A stretch of DNA of 64,000 bases from Balanoglossus misakiensis. Taxonomy: Eukaryota; Hemichordata. Below the pieces are notes generated by a model, which did not search any database, was not told where the DNA came from, and saw only the letters and a list, made by a program, of their open reading frames with translations. Location: the NCBI GenBank assembly GCA_040954595.2, contig CM082596.2, positions 8,618,001-8,682,000 on the forward strand, in the 5' to 3' direction. The translations under genes and the position numbers were made by a program. Below are positions 11,501 to 23,500 of this stretch, piece after piece. Each line of letters begins with the position of its first letter. The first letter of the stretch is position 1.

Positions 11501-14500
11501 ACTTACAGAATGGAGACACACCTTTGAACTTTGCAGCAAGGTATTGTGATGAAGGCTGTGTCAGATTGTTATTGGAACACAAAGCTGATGCTAACATTCA
11601 TAACAAGGTAAATACAAACCTGACTTCTATAGGTTAATTCTAATCAACAAACATGTATTTGTTTGTTTGTTTGTTTAAGGAAACCTCACAGTACATTTCA
11701 ATTTTTGTGACATTGTTCTCATGCTCCTCCTTCATTACTTACAGAATGGAGACACACCTTTGCACTTTGCAGCAGAGGATGGCCATGAAAGCTGTGTCAG
11801 ATTGTTATTGGAACACAAAGCTGATGCTAACATACAACACAAGGTAAATACAAACCTGACTTCTACAGGTTAATTGCCTTTACTAGGTCAAAGGTAAAGG
11901 ACACACTGTTCACATACAAATTCAAGCATGCACAAAATCAAATCACATCTTGTTTGGCATGAACTGGAGGTGCTTTAATAACCAGTAACAACAAGAAAAA
12001 CTGAACAATACTGATTTAACAAAGCACCCCACCTTTCTGTAGAAACAGGCAAGACAGAAAGGCAAAGTACAAAATACCATGATGAGGAAAATCATCAAAT
12101 GGCAAAGTCTGAAACTGAACAGTATAAAAGTCAGCTAATAGGGGGGGGGGGGGGGGAAACGACGTCAGGGTGGGAGAAAATGTGACTGGTAACAAAATGG
12201 CGTTCTGCAAGGCATCATGGGAGATAAAGTCAAACCGCGGGAGCTGCCACTAGAGGGCTCTCCCTATCATAACAGCAATTAACCAAATTTTCAGCAAGAG
12301 ACTTGCTATCAAATTTTACACAATTGCCTTTACTAGGTCAAAGGTAAAGGACACACTGTTCACATACAAATTCAAGCATGCACAAAATCAAATCACATCT
12401 TGTTTGGCATGAACTGGAGGTGCTTTAATAACCAGTAACAACAAGAAAAACTGAACAATACTGATTTAACAAAGCACCCCACCAAAGCAGAGCTACCCAA
12501 ACAAGATGTGAGAAAGGAGAAAAAGAAAGAAAACTCAACTACTCTAAACTATTACAAACAAACCACCACTGCCTCCACCCTTTTTAGACAAATGAAAGGA
12601 ATGGAGGAGAAACTGGCTAGGGCTACTGGGAGAGAGCCCATGATTGTAGTAATGTAGAAGCGCTCAGTGGCAGGAATGGCAAGAAAGTCTTTGTATACTA
12701 TAGAGCGCCAGTCCCCTTGCAAACGAATCAACGAGTCTGATACTCCTGCCAGGGAAGCTGTGGTGGCCCCCCTTCACTTGAGGCTGTGAAAACTGAAGCC
12801 TAGAGGGTCAAGGCCAATGGCGGTGACTAGCGAACGAAAACGCTAGGTTAAAACAGGCTGAGTGAGTGGTTTAAATGTGCTACGGTGGTAAATTACAAAT
12901 GCTGGGGAGGAGGGTGAGGCTGGAAGCAACTCAATCATATTGCATTATGCAATATGCGAGAACTGGGCAAACAGCACTGTTTGGCAGCAAAGCCAGAGGG
13001 TTGATGTATCTGTGTCCATTGGCAGCGAGTGTGATCCTGTCAATAACACTAGTGTCATCAGTGTCTGATAAATGGGTGCATGCAGAAGCAACGGTGTCCA
13101 AAGTGTCCATGTCCTGTACAGCTGCAACTGAGGCTGAATTAGAAAACAAGTGTGAACTGAGTGGCTGCAATGGAGGCGGATTTGTCTGTGACATAGCGAA
13201 TTCCATCTGAGGGAGAAGTGACGTACGATTCGATGGCTGCAAGTGTGGCGGAATAGTGTGCACCTGTTCTAACATAGGTTGGCTCGCCCACTGTGGGTTG
13301 TGAAGACTGTGTAATGGTGTCTGTTGTGCTGACAATCAAAGGTTGGTAACCATGGCTAGGGTAGTGTAGATTGCGCGTCCAGTGGATCCATCTGTGTGAA
13401 ATCTAGCTGAATGCAGAGACGATGGTTTGGTAGGGGTCTCAACTGTGGAGCTCGCAATAGAGCGATCTGCAACTGCGGCGGAAAGTCAGTTGGGATGTAG
13501 GTGTCGGTGAGTCAGCCTGTGGGTTGCTTTTTTGGTTTGTATGGACATTCACTTGGTGGGTGTGACAGTTGAAGGTCGCGGATACGCAAACAGAAACGAC
13601 AGATGTGATGTTCCATTATCCCTTCCTGGTTGTTGTGGTCATTGTTGAACTTACATTTTCCAAGCTGGTAGTCTGCACAGTATCTGGGGTTTGTCTTGTA
13701 TTTGTAGCTGGTGTTGGCTCTCATAGGGGCTTTGGTCAACTTGATATGTAAACATCTGGCTTTCTCCTTGGTGAAATCATATTGCCATGTGTTTTCCCCA
13801 GTCTCGATAGAACGCAGGACTGCACAATGGAGCTCCCTGACATCGGCCCATTGGTAAATTTCTGCTAGGTGTAATAGTTCTATAAGGTGATCAGTTCTGG
13901 CAAGTCTGGTGGCAAGTGGCTCTACATGGTGGATGATGTATAGTTCTCCACGTACTAGTGCTGGCATTGACAATGTGGCATATGATTGGTCATCAATGCT
14001 GCTGTCGGACTTGTGGGCATATTCGTGTGGCCATGGAACTTGGTAACGCACTTGCTCGCTGGATCTGCGAGCCACACCAGACTTGGGCTTTTTGCGATTG
14101 TGGAGTTTACGGAAGGTTTTGTAGTGCTGCTTACCTCCCTGCTCGAGCTGCGTGGCAGAGTCTGAGTCTGTACAGGATGACGAAGATGCTGAGGAATCTG
14201 TGTCAAACATCTTGGTATGGTGCGAGAGCAGCATTATGGCGAAGAGATGTAATGGTGGGCTTGTCCTGAGAATCCTCCATACCTGTAGGCGGTTTTGCCT
14301 TCAACTTTTCATTTCTCGCTAGTTCTCTCTTTAATTCTATTTCAATCTCCAGCTCTTCATTTTCCTTCTTAATCGCCTCTAGCATTTGCTTTTTAGGGCT
14401 GATAATGTCTCGATTACCTTCGCTGGTGTCCGGCTTAGACCATTCTGTCTTGATTGTGTCCTTTGTATTTTTCAAGTGGTCAGATGGTGTCACACTTGAA

Positions 14501-17500
14501 GTGCTGGCGTGCGTTTGAGGCGACGATTTGTGGTCCATCTCGAAGGAGTTGTCCTTGTTTTCTCTACAGAGGTGTCCGGAAGGTCCTTTGTGGTGTTTCA
14601 AGTAGATAAGACAGGTTCTGCAAAGTCTTTGCGGCCTAGATGACATCGGATTGCAAATTGAGATTGCTCAGAAAATGTGACTGGTAACAAAATGGCGTTC
14701 TGCAAGGCATCATGGGAGATAAAGTCAAACCGCGGGAGCTGCCACTAGAGGGCTCTCCCTATCATAACAGCAATTAACCAAATTTTCAGCAAGAGACTTG
14801 CTATCAAATTTTACACAATTAATTCTAATCAACAAACAAACATACATGTATGTGTTTGTTTGTTTGTTTAAGGAAACCTCACATTACATTTCAATTTTTG
14901 TGACATTGTTCTCATGCTCCTCCTTCATTACTTACAGAATGGAGACACACCTTTGCACTTTGCACCAAGGGATGGCGATGAAGGCCGTGTCAGATTGTTA
15001 TTGGAACACAAAGCTGATGCTAACATACAAAACAAGGTAAATACAAACCTGACTTCTATAGGTTAATTCTAATCAACAAACAAACAAACATGTGATTGTT
15101 TGTTTGTTTAAGGAAACCTCACATTTATACATTTCAATTTTTGTGACATTGTTCTCATGCTCCTCCTTCATTACTTACAGGATGGAAGCACACCTTTGCA
15201 CTTTGCAGCAGCAAGGTTTGGTGATATCGGTAAAGGCTGTGTCAGATTGTTATTGGAACACAAAGCTGATGCTAACATACAAAACAAGGTAAATACAAAC
15301 CTGATTTCTACAGGTTATTGCTACTCAACATACCAACATTTGTTGGTTTGTTCTGTTTATTTATTTAAGGAGATCTCACATTACATTTCAATTTTTGTGA
15401 CATTGTTCTCATGCTCCTCCTTCATTACTTACAGAATGGAGACACACCTTTGCACTTTGTAGCAAGGGATGGCGATGAAGGCCGTGTCAGATTGTTATTG
15501 GAACACAAAGCTGATGCTAACATACAAAACAAGGTAAATACAAACCTGATTTCTACAGGTTATTGCTACTCAACATACCAACATTTGTTGGTTTGTTCTG
15601 TTTATTTATTTAAGGAGATCTCACATTACATTTCAATTTTTGTGACATTGTTCTCATGCTCCTCCTTCATTACTTACAGAATGGAGACACACCTTTGCAC
15701 TTTGTAGCAAGGTATTGCGATGAAGGCCGTGTCAGATTGTTATTGGAACACAAAGCTGATGCTAACATACAAAACAAGGTAAATACAAACCTGACTTCTA
15801 CAGGTTATTGCTACTCAACATACCAACATTTGTTGGTTTGTTCTGTTTATTTATTTAAGGAGATCTCACAGTACATTTCAATTTTTGTGACATTTTTCTC
15901 ATGCTCCTCCTTCATTACTTACAGAATGGAGACACACCTTTGCACTTTGTAGCAAGGGATGGCGATGAAGGCCGTGTCAGATTGTTATTGGAACACAAAG
16001 CTGATGCTAACATACAAAACAAGGTAAATACAAACCTGACTTCTACAGGTTATTGCTACTCAACATACCAACATTTGTTGGTTTGTTCTGTTTATTTATT
16101 TAAGGAGATCTCACATTACATTTCAATTTTTGTGACTCGTACTGCCCATCTTCTCCCATGGTCAGGTCCATTGGTTTTTAATGGGCAATTTGATGCTGTT
16201 CTTAGAACAAATGAGGAGTTGCTTAAACAGAAGTTGGCTGTAGAACAGTTAGCAGTAGCACAAGCTCAGTCTTCTGTCTCTGGGTCAAAGTTCACCGGCA
16301 AACGGAAGTTTGCTAGGAAGAGACCATTTAATAAGCAAAGGAAGGGTCAGCCCTTTCGTCAGCAGGCTAAGCCCCCCAAAGGGGCTAGCAGCCAGCACAA
16401 GTGACTACACAAGTCAGGACAAAGGGGTAATGGGGTCACAATCTGTGACTATGCCCCAGACACCATTGCCACAAGTAGCAGTTGGGGGTCGTCTGAAACA
16501 TTTTGCCCAGGAATGGCAGAAAATTACAGACGACCAAACAGTCCTCTCTTTAGTTTCGGAAGGGGTTCGTCTGTTCTTCAGGACGTTTCCACCCCTTTCG
16601 TTGTATCCTCCAAGTCATTTGGTATCGCACCCTTCCCCTCCTATGTGGAGGGCCATACAGGGGCTGTTGGAAAAAGGGGCCATTCAAAAGGTCCCTTTAC
16701 CAGTTCAGGATACGAAAAATCACAGGGATGGAGACCTATTTTGGACCTGAGCGTGCTCAATCAGTACATTATAATCGAGTCTTTCCGTATGGAGCCACTC
16801 AAACTATTCGTCAGGCTCTCTCCACGGGAGATTGGGCACTGACGATAGACTTGCAGGACGCTTATTTCCACATTCCTATCCATGCTCACTTCCAGAGGTA
16901 CTTTCGCTTTGCGATAGGGAGCAAACTGTTCCAGTTTGTGGCTCTTCCGTTCGGTTTGGCCACTGCCCCGGCTATTTTTACACGGGTAGTAGGGGCGTTG
17001 ATGGCTTTCCTTCATTCCCGAGCAGTACAAGCCAATCCATACCTGGACGACTGGTTGCTACACAATTCCAGTTTCCAGTTGACACTGGCAGACACACAAA
17101 CCACACTACGGGAGACCGTTCGTGTGGGGTTCATTCCGAGCACAGACAAGTCTTGTCTAATCCCCTCACAGAGGATCCAGTTCATTGGCATGGTCATGGA
17201 TCTGTCCAAGGGTTTAGTTTTCCCTACGGAGGAAAACCTGTTGAAATTAGAACAACAAGTGCATCGGATCAGTTCAGAGTCCATGGTCCAAGCACACACA
17301 TTGCTCAGCATCCTGGGTCGCATGAACTTTCTAGCCGAGGCAATACCTTTAGGCAGACTACATATGAGGCCAATTCAACTGTTTCTGTTGGCCCATTGGA
17401 GGCTGGTATCCGGTCAGTTGACGGACCTTTTTCAGGTCAAGCCACCTCTAGTTTCACACCTGCAATGGTGGCTAGACAGGGGGAATACTCTCGAGGGAAA

Positions 17501-20500
17501 CCCCCTAGTATCCCCGTTGGCGACGGTGTCACTGTTTGTGGACGCATCTCTCCAAGGATGGGGTGCACACTTGGGAGACAGGACAATCTCAGGGATATGG
17601 TCAGTCGACCAGTCAGTGCGGCACATAAATTGGTTGGAAATGAAGGCAGTACAGTATGCACTTCTCCACTTTCACCAAGACATTTGCGGCAAGGTGATTC
17701 TGATCAGGTCAGACAACACCACAGTAGTCGCATTTATAAATCACCAGGGCGGCACCAGATCACCCAGCCTGTGTTATCTGGTATGGGACATGCTGAATTG
17801 GTGCCAGGCGAACAGCATCACGCTGAAAGCACTCCACGTTCAGGGCACAAGCAACATTCTGGCAGATGCTCTATCACGGGACAAGTTCTATCCACTAGAG
17901 TGCGCTCTACGGCAACCGCTAGTAGAGCAGATTTGTCTGATTTGGGACAGGCCCCACGTAGACCTATTTGCGACAGCTAGGAATCGCAAGTTCCCGATTT
18001 ACGCGTCACTAAGGTCGGAACCACAAGCACTAGCATGCGACGCTCTGTCAATCAGCTGGAAGGGAATGTTGGCATATGCATTTCCCCCACTACCGTTGAT
18101 CTCCAGGGTAATTTCCAAGGTAGCACACGAAGAATGCGAAGTAATTCTAGTTGCACCACTGTGGCCAACACGTCCTTGGTTTCCAAGACTACTCCAGTTA
18201 CTGGTGGACTGTCCACTGACATTACCACACAATTGCATGGAGGAGACTGTTCGGCTGCCTCCGGTAGCACAACACCTTCACTTCCACGCTTGGAGACTAT
18301 CAAGCTCAGTTTGCAGGCAAGAGGCTTTTCTGCAGAAGCTGCCTCGCGCATTGCACAACACCGACGAGCATCCACCACGGCAGCATATGATTCAAAGTGG
18401 TGTTCCTTTCGTCATTGGTGTGAGAAAAGGTCGATTGATTTTCTCAGACCCACGCCTCCTCAGCTAGCAGATTTTTTCCTCTATTTGTTTAAGGAGAAAA
18501 AGACAGCAGTGAGCACTATTAAGGCGTACCGTTCAGCTATAGGTAACACACTTCGATTGTTGGGTGAGGAAGTTACTACCCTGGACGGCTCTATTTCTGC
18601 TTTGATTAGTAATTTCTCTTTGGCGCGACCAGTTGTCAAGTCACTGGTTCCCCAGTGGAGTTTATCTTTGGTTCTACATGCTTTATTAGGAGCTCCATTT
18701 GAACCTTTGCAAACAGCAGAGTTGAAGTTCTTGACGTACAAGACTGTTTTTCTTTTGGCATTAGCTACGGCAGGTCGCCGTAGTGAGCTTCATGCCCTGT
18801 CTATGGCTTCAGCTCATATTCGTTGGTCAGCAGACAGTGTCACTTTGCTTACTGACCCAGCTTTCTTGGCAAAGAATCGGATTGCGGATCTGCCACAATC
18901 GCCTCTGGTTATTCCGAAACTGACGAAGTTAGTCGGTCAGCGTTCAGAGGATAGGTTGCTCTGTCCTATCAGAGCACTGAAGTATTATTTGCAGAGAACA
19001 AAAGACAGGAGGGGAGAGCAGACAAGACTGTTTATCTCCATTAGGGTTACACCCAGTATGTCTATTTCACAGGCGACTATTTCCAGATGGATCGTCGAGA
19101 CTATTAAGTTTGCTTATTCTAGCCCTTCAGAAGAAGCAATTAACTGGGCTAAGGTGTCAGCTCATGAAGTCAGAGCTCTTGCTGCTTCATGGTCACTTTT
19201 TTCAGGGACTTCCATGGCTGATTTATTGTCTGCAGTCCAGTGGAGATCACAAACTACTTTTTCCTCTGCTTATCTGCGAGATATGGCAGCGGAAGCAGAT
19301 GGCTTATTTTCCTTGGGTCCTATCTGTGTAGCTCAAAGGGTAGCTCACAGTAAGTATTAGCCTGGTTCTTTCTGTTGGAATTTTGTTTTTTCGGTTCAAG
19401 TCCCACCGCCAGTTGTTCCTTGGGACTCTGTAGGCTATAGGTTGGATCAAAGGTATGGTATTTATGCCATAGAAACAAAAAATTTTCTATTTTCGTTTCT
19501 GTTAGTAAATACTTACCTTTGATCCAACCTGATACCCACCCGCCTCCCCACACTTGACCTGTGACTGTTTTTCCATTATTCATAAATTTTGGATGGGTCC
19601 TCAGTGCGTGGGCAGCATAGTTTCGGCCTGAGCAGTTATTTCTCGTGCTGAGCAATACTGAATATTCACGGCTGGACAGGTGGTATATGTACTCGGTGAG
19701 TATGACGTAATCAGGGGAAAGTTTTTTATCTCAGCGGTCGTTAGAGGGCGAGATATATTAGGCTATAGGTTGGATCAAAGGTAAGTATTTACTAACAGAA
19801 ACGAAAATAGAAAATTTTTTGTTTGTTTGTTCTGTTTATTTATTTAAGGAGATCTCACAGTACATTTCAATTTTTGTGACATTTTTCTCATGCTCTTCCT
19901 TCATTACTTACAGAATGGAGACACACCTTTGCACTTTGTAGCAAGGGATGGCGATGAAGGCCGTGTCAGATTGTTATTGGAACACAAAGCTGATGCTAAC
20001 ATTCATAACAAGGTAAATACAAACCTGACTTCTATAGGTTAATTCTAATCAACAAACAAACATGTATTTGGTTGTTTGTTTGTTTAAGGAAACCTCACAG
20101 TACATTTCAATTTTTGTGACATTGTTCTCATGCTCCTCCTTCATTACTTACAGGATGGAGACACACCTTTGCACTTTGCAGCAGCAAGGTCTGGTGATGA
20201 AGGCCGTGTCAGATTGTTATTGGAACACAAAGCTGATGCTAACATACAAAACAAGGTAAATACAAACATGACTTCTATAGGTTAATTCTAATCAACAAAC
20301 AAACATGTATTTGTTTGTTTGTTTGTTTGTTTGTTTGTTTGTTTGTTTGTTTGTTTGTTTGTTTGTTTGTTTGTTTGTTTTTAGGAAGTACATTTCAATT
20401 TTTGTGACATTGTTCTCATGCTCCTCCTTCATTACTTACAGAATGGAGACACACCTTTGCACGTTGCAGCAGCGTTTGGTGATGAAGGCCGTGTCAGATT

Positions 20501-23500
20501 GTTATTGGAACACAAAGTTGATGTTAACATACAAAACAAGGTAAATACAAACCTGATTTCTACAGGTTATTGCTACTCAACATACAAACATTTGTTTGTT
20601 TGTTCTGTTTATTTATTTAAGGAGATCTCACATTACATTTCAATTTTTGTGACATTGTTCTCATGCTCCTCCTTCATTACTTACAGAATGGAGACACACC
20701 TTTGCACTTTGTAGCAAGGTATTGCGATGAAGGCCGTGTCAGATTGTTATTGGAACACAAAGCTGATGCTAACATACAAAACAAGGTAAATACAAACCTG
20801 ACTTCTATAGGTTAATTCTAATCAACAAACAAACAAACATGTATGTGTTTGTTTGTTTGTTTAAGGAAACCTCACATTTATACATTTCAATTTTTGTGAC
20901 ATTGTTCTCATGCTCCTCCTTCATTACTTACAGAATGGAGACACACCTTTGCACTTTGCAGCAGCAAGGTTTGGTGGTATCGGTAAAGGCTGTGTCAGAT
21001 TGTTATTGGAACACAAAGTTGATGTTAACATACAAAACAAGGTAAATACAAACCTGACTTCTACAGGTTATTGCTACTCAACATACCAACATTTGTTTGT
21101 TTGTTCTGTTTATTTATTTAAGGAGATCTCACAGTACATTTCAATTTTTGTGACATTTTTCTCATGCTCCTCCTTCATTACTTACAGAATGGAGACACAC
21201 CTTTGCACTTTGTAGCAAGGGATGGCGATGAAGGCCGTGTCAGATTGTTATTGGAACACAAAGCTGATGCTAACATACAAAACAAGGTAAATAAAAACCT
21301 GACTTCTATAGGTTAATTCTAATCAACAAACAAACATGTATTTGTTTGTTTGTTTGTTTAAGGAAGTACATTTCAATTTTTGTGACATTGTTCTCATGCT
21401 CCTCCTTCATTACTTACAGAATGGAGACACACCTTTGCACGTTGCAGCAGCGTTTGGTGATGAAGGCCGTGTCAGATTGTTATTGGAACACAAAGCTGAT
21501 GCTAACATACAAAACAAGGTAAATACAAACCTGATTTCTACAGGTTATTGCTACTCAACATACAAACATTTGTTTGTTTGTTCTGTTTATTTATTTAAGG
21601 AGATCTCACAGTACATTTCAATTTTTGTGACATTGTTCTCATGCTCCTCCTTCATTACTTACAGAATGGAGACACACCTTTGCACTTTGCAGCAGCAAGG
21701 TTTGGTGGTATCGGTAAAGGCTGTGTCAGATTGTTATTGGAACACAAAGCTGATGCTAACATACAAAACAAGGTAAATACAAACCTGATTTCTACAGGTT
21801 ATTGCTACTCAACATACCAACATTTGTTGGTTTGTTCTGTTTATTTATTTAAGGAGATCTCACATTACATTTCAATTTTTGTGACAATGTTCTCATGCTC
21901 CTCCTTCATTACTTACAGAATGGAGACACACCTTTGCACTTTGTAGCAAGGGATGGCGATGAAGGCCGTGTCAGATTGTTATTGGAACACAAAGCTGATG
22001 TTAACATACAAAACAAGGTAAATGCAAACCTGACTTCTACAGGTTAATTCTAATCAACATACAAACATTTGTTTGTTTGTAAAAGGAAACCTCAAATTAC
22101 ATGTTAATTTCTGTGACATGATTATCATTCTCCTTCTTCATTACTTACAGAAAGGCAATGCAAGATCAATTCCAAAGATGTTAAAACGTTTGATTTTTCT
22201 ACATTATATTTAAGCAATAAAACACCCCTAGCCATGGTATACCACGAGATTTTGACCAGTTCACGACATATACGCACGAGCGATAGCGATTATATTATGC
22301 CAGTATATTGAAACTTTGCATAAAACATTTTAAAAAGGCATTTTCTTTGACTATGATATATGACTGTGGTATATGACAAATATATCACAGTCACGTGTCG
22401 TGTCCCGACCAATAAAATAGCGTGATTTACACCATCAATATACTGGTATAATATAATTAAATAATAACACATGATAGCAAGGGCAATGTTACCCGAGCAT
22501 CATGTGTTATTAATTTTATTACGCCGAACATTTGAACGTACATACACTGTAGAATAGAAGAACGTAGGGTTGCGTCCATGTCTTACGTTGCTGAGAATGT
22601 AAAATGTCTCGATCTCCCAAGAACTATACCTATTTCGAACTCGGATAATTTTGAGCATACTGCGCTGTTGGTTGCGATTTTGGTGTATTTACTGTTCATT
22701 TGCGGTAAAATATCGTCCAGTTGAACAGGTATTAAGCCTATGTGTCGCTTTGAAGCCATATAGATGCGGGAGTTGACTGATCGTGAAGGAAGCCATTGAA
22801 CGACAGTTTGGAACGCGCAGAAGTCGCGCGCAGAACACCAAAACAACCCAGTGGGCGATATCAACATAGGGCTTTTTTTTCTCTATATGTAACGTGAGCG
22901 CATCTCAGCCAATCACGAATACGACATAATACATGAGGTGTAATAAACCACAATACCACAATATTTGGAAAACATCATCAACCAAGCATTTTTAGGTCCC
23001 ATTGGTATGTACCATGGGACCTTATGGGATGGGTTGCGTCTGTATGTATGGATGCATGTATGTATGGATGGATGTATGTCTGTATGTCCGTCCACATCAA
23101 AAACTTGAAAACCGCAGCACGTATGACCTCGATATTTGGTGTGTAGATGCAGGCAGGGCTGTAGATGGGAGTTTGTTCAAATGAAGGTGTCATTGCCAAA
23201 AATATGCAAATTAGCTGGGAAAATGTGAAATTGGTCAAAACTCGACATCCACTGGTCATATTGATTTGAAAATTGGTATGCATGTACCTTATGTCAACCT
23301 CAAACAGTCCTGTATGTTTTGAGCTAATATTATCGATTTCCTATTTTTTATGCATTTTTTTTGTATTTTTCCATGTTATTGGTGAAAAGTCTTCATTTCT
23401 GAAAGTGATGGGCTTACTTCTTTGAAATTTAGTATGAAGCTTCCTTATAGTTGTCTGAGTAACCATAGTTTTGTTCAAATTGTTGCAAAATTTGCATATT

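Larger units (their letters stand above)
11876..14820 (-). mobile_element. Ngaro/PAT-like retrotransposon with split direct repeats, internally deleted
   Basis: The element interrupts the array intron after 11843 and is flanked by AATT (11872-11875 and 14821-14824). Read on the minus strand it shows the A1-internal-B1A2-B2 order of PAT/Ngaro tyrosine-recombinase retrotransposons: A1 14820-14670, B1 12483-12326 directly joined to A2 12325-12175, a 141-bp spacer containing a G run, then B2 12033-11876. A copies are 151 bp and B copies 158 bp and look identical. Internally it has gag-like frames and a tyrosine-recombinase C-terminal fragment, but no reverse transcriptase, so it is a deleted non-autonomous copy. 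The Ngaro assignment follows from the repeat layout plus the recombinase remnant. Confidence 0.8.
16136..19822 (+). mobile_element. DIRS-like retrotransposon, 5'-truncated
   Basis: Order on the + strand: end of a gag-like frame, reverse transcriptase with RNase H, tyrosine recombinase, then an internal complementary region and right terminal repeat. The left terminal repeat and most of gag are missing: array intron sequence ends within TTTTTGTGAC at about 16135 and element sequence begins. The right end at about 19817-19822 runs straight into array intron. About 53 bp of that intron (TTTGTTCTGTTTATTTATTT and what follows) is present on both sides of the element, so the present borders are not a clean insertion and suggest later recombination between array units. 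Confidence 0.85.

Noticed and set aside
16832-17980. 382-codon + frame overlapping the DIRS polymerase
   Set aside because: No domain is recognisable. The overlapping frame carries the YLDD and RNase H motifs.
8712-22000. Repeated + strand frames reading CLFKETSQYISIFVTLFSCSS
   Set aside because: These read through the array introns and the exons in a shifted frame. The spliced ankyrin frame explains every exon and the introns have clear borders.
8811-22017. CRISPR-like appearance of regularly spaced near-identical units
   Set aside because: Units are about 240 bp, contain coding exons with splice sites, and the genome is eukaryotic.
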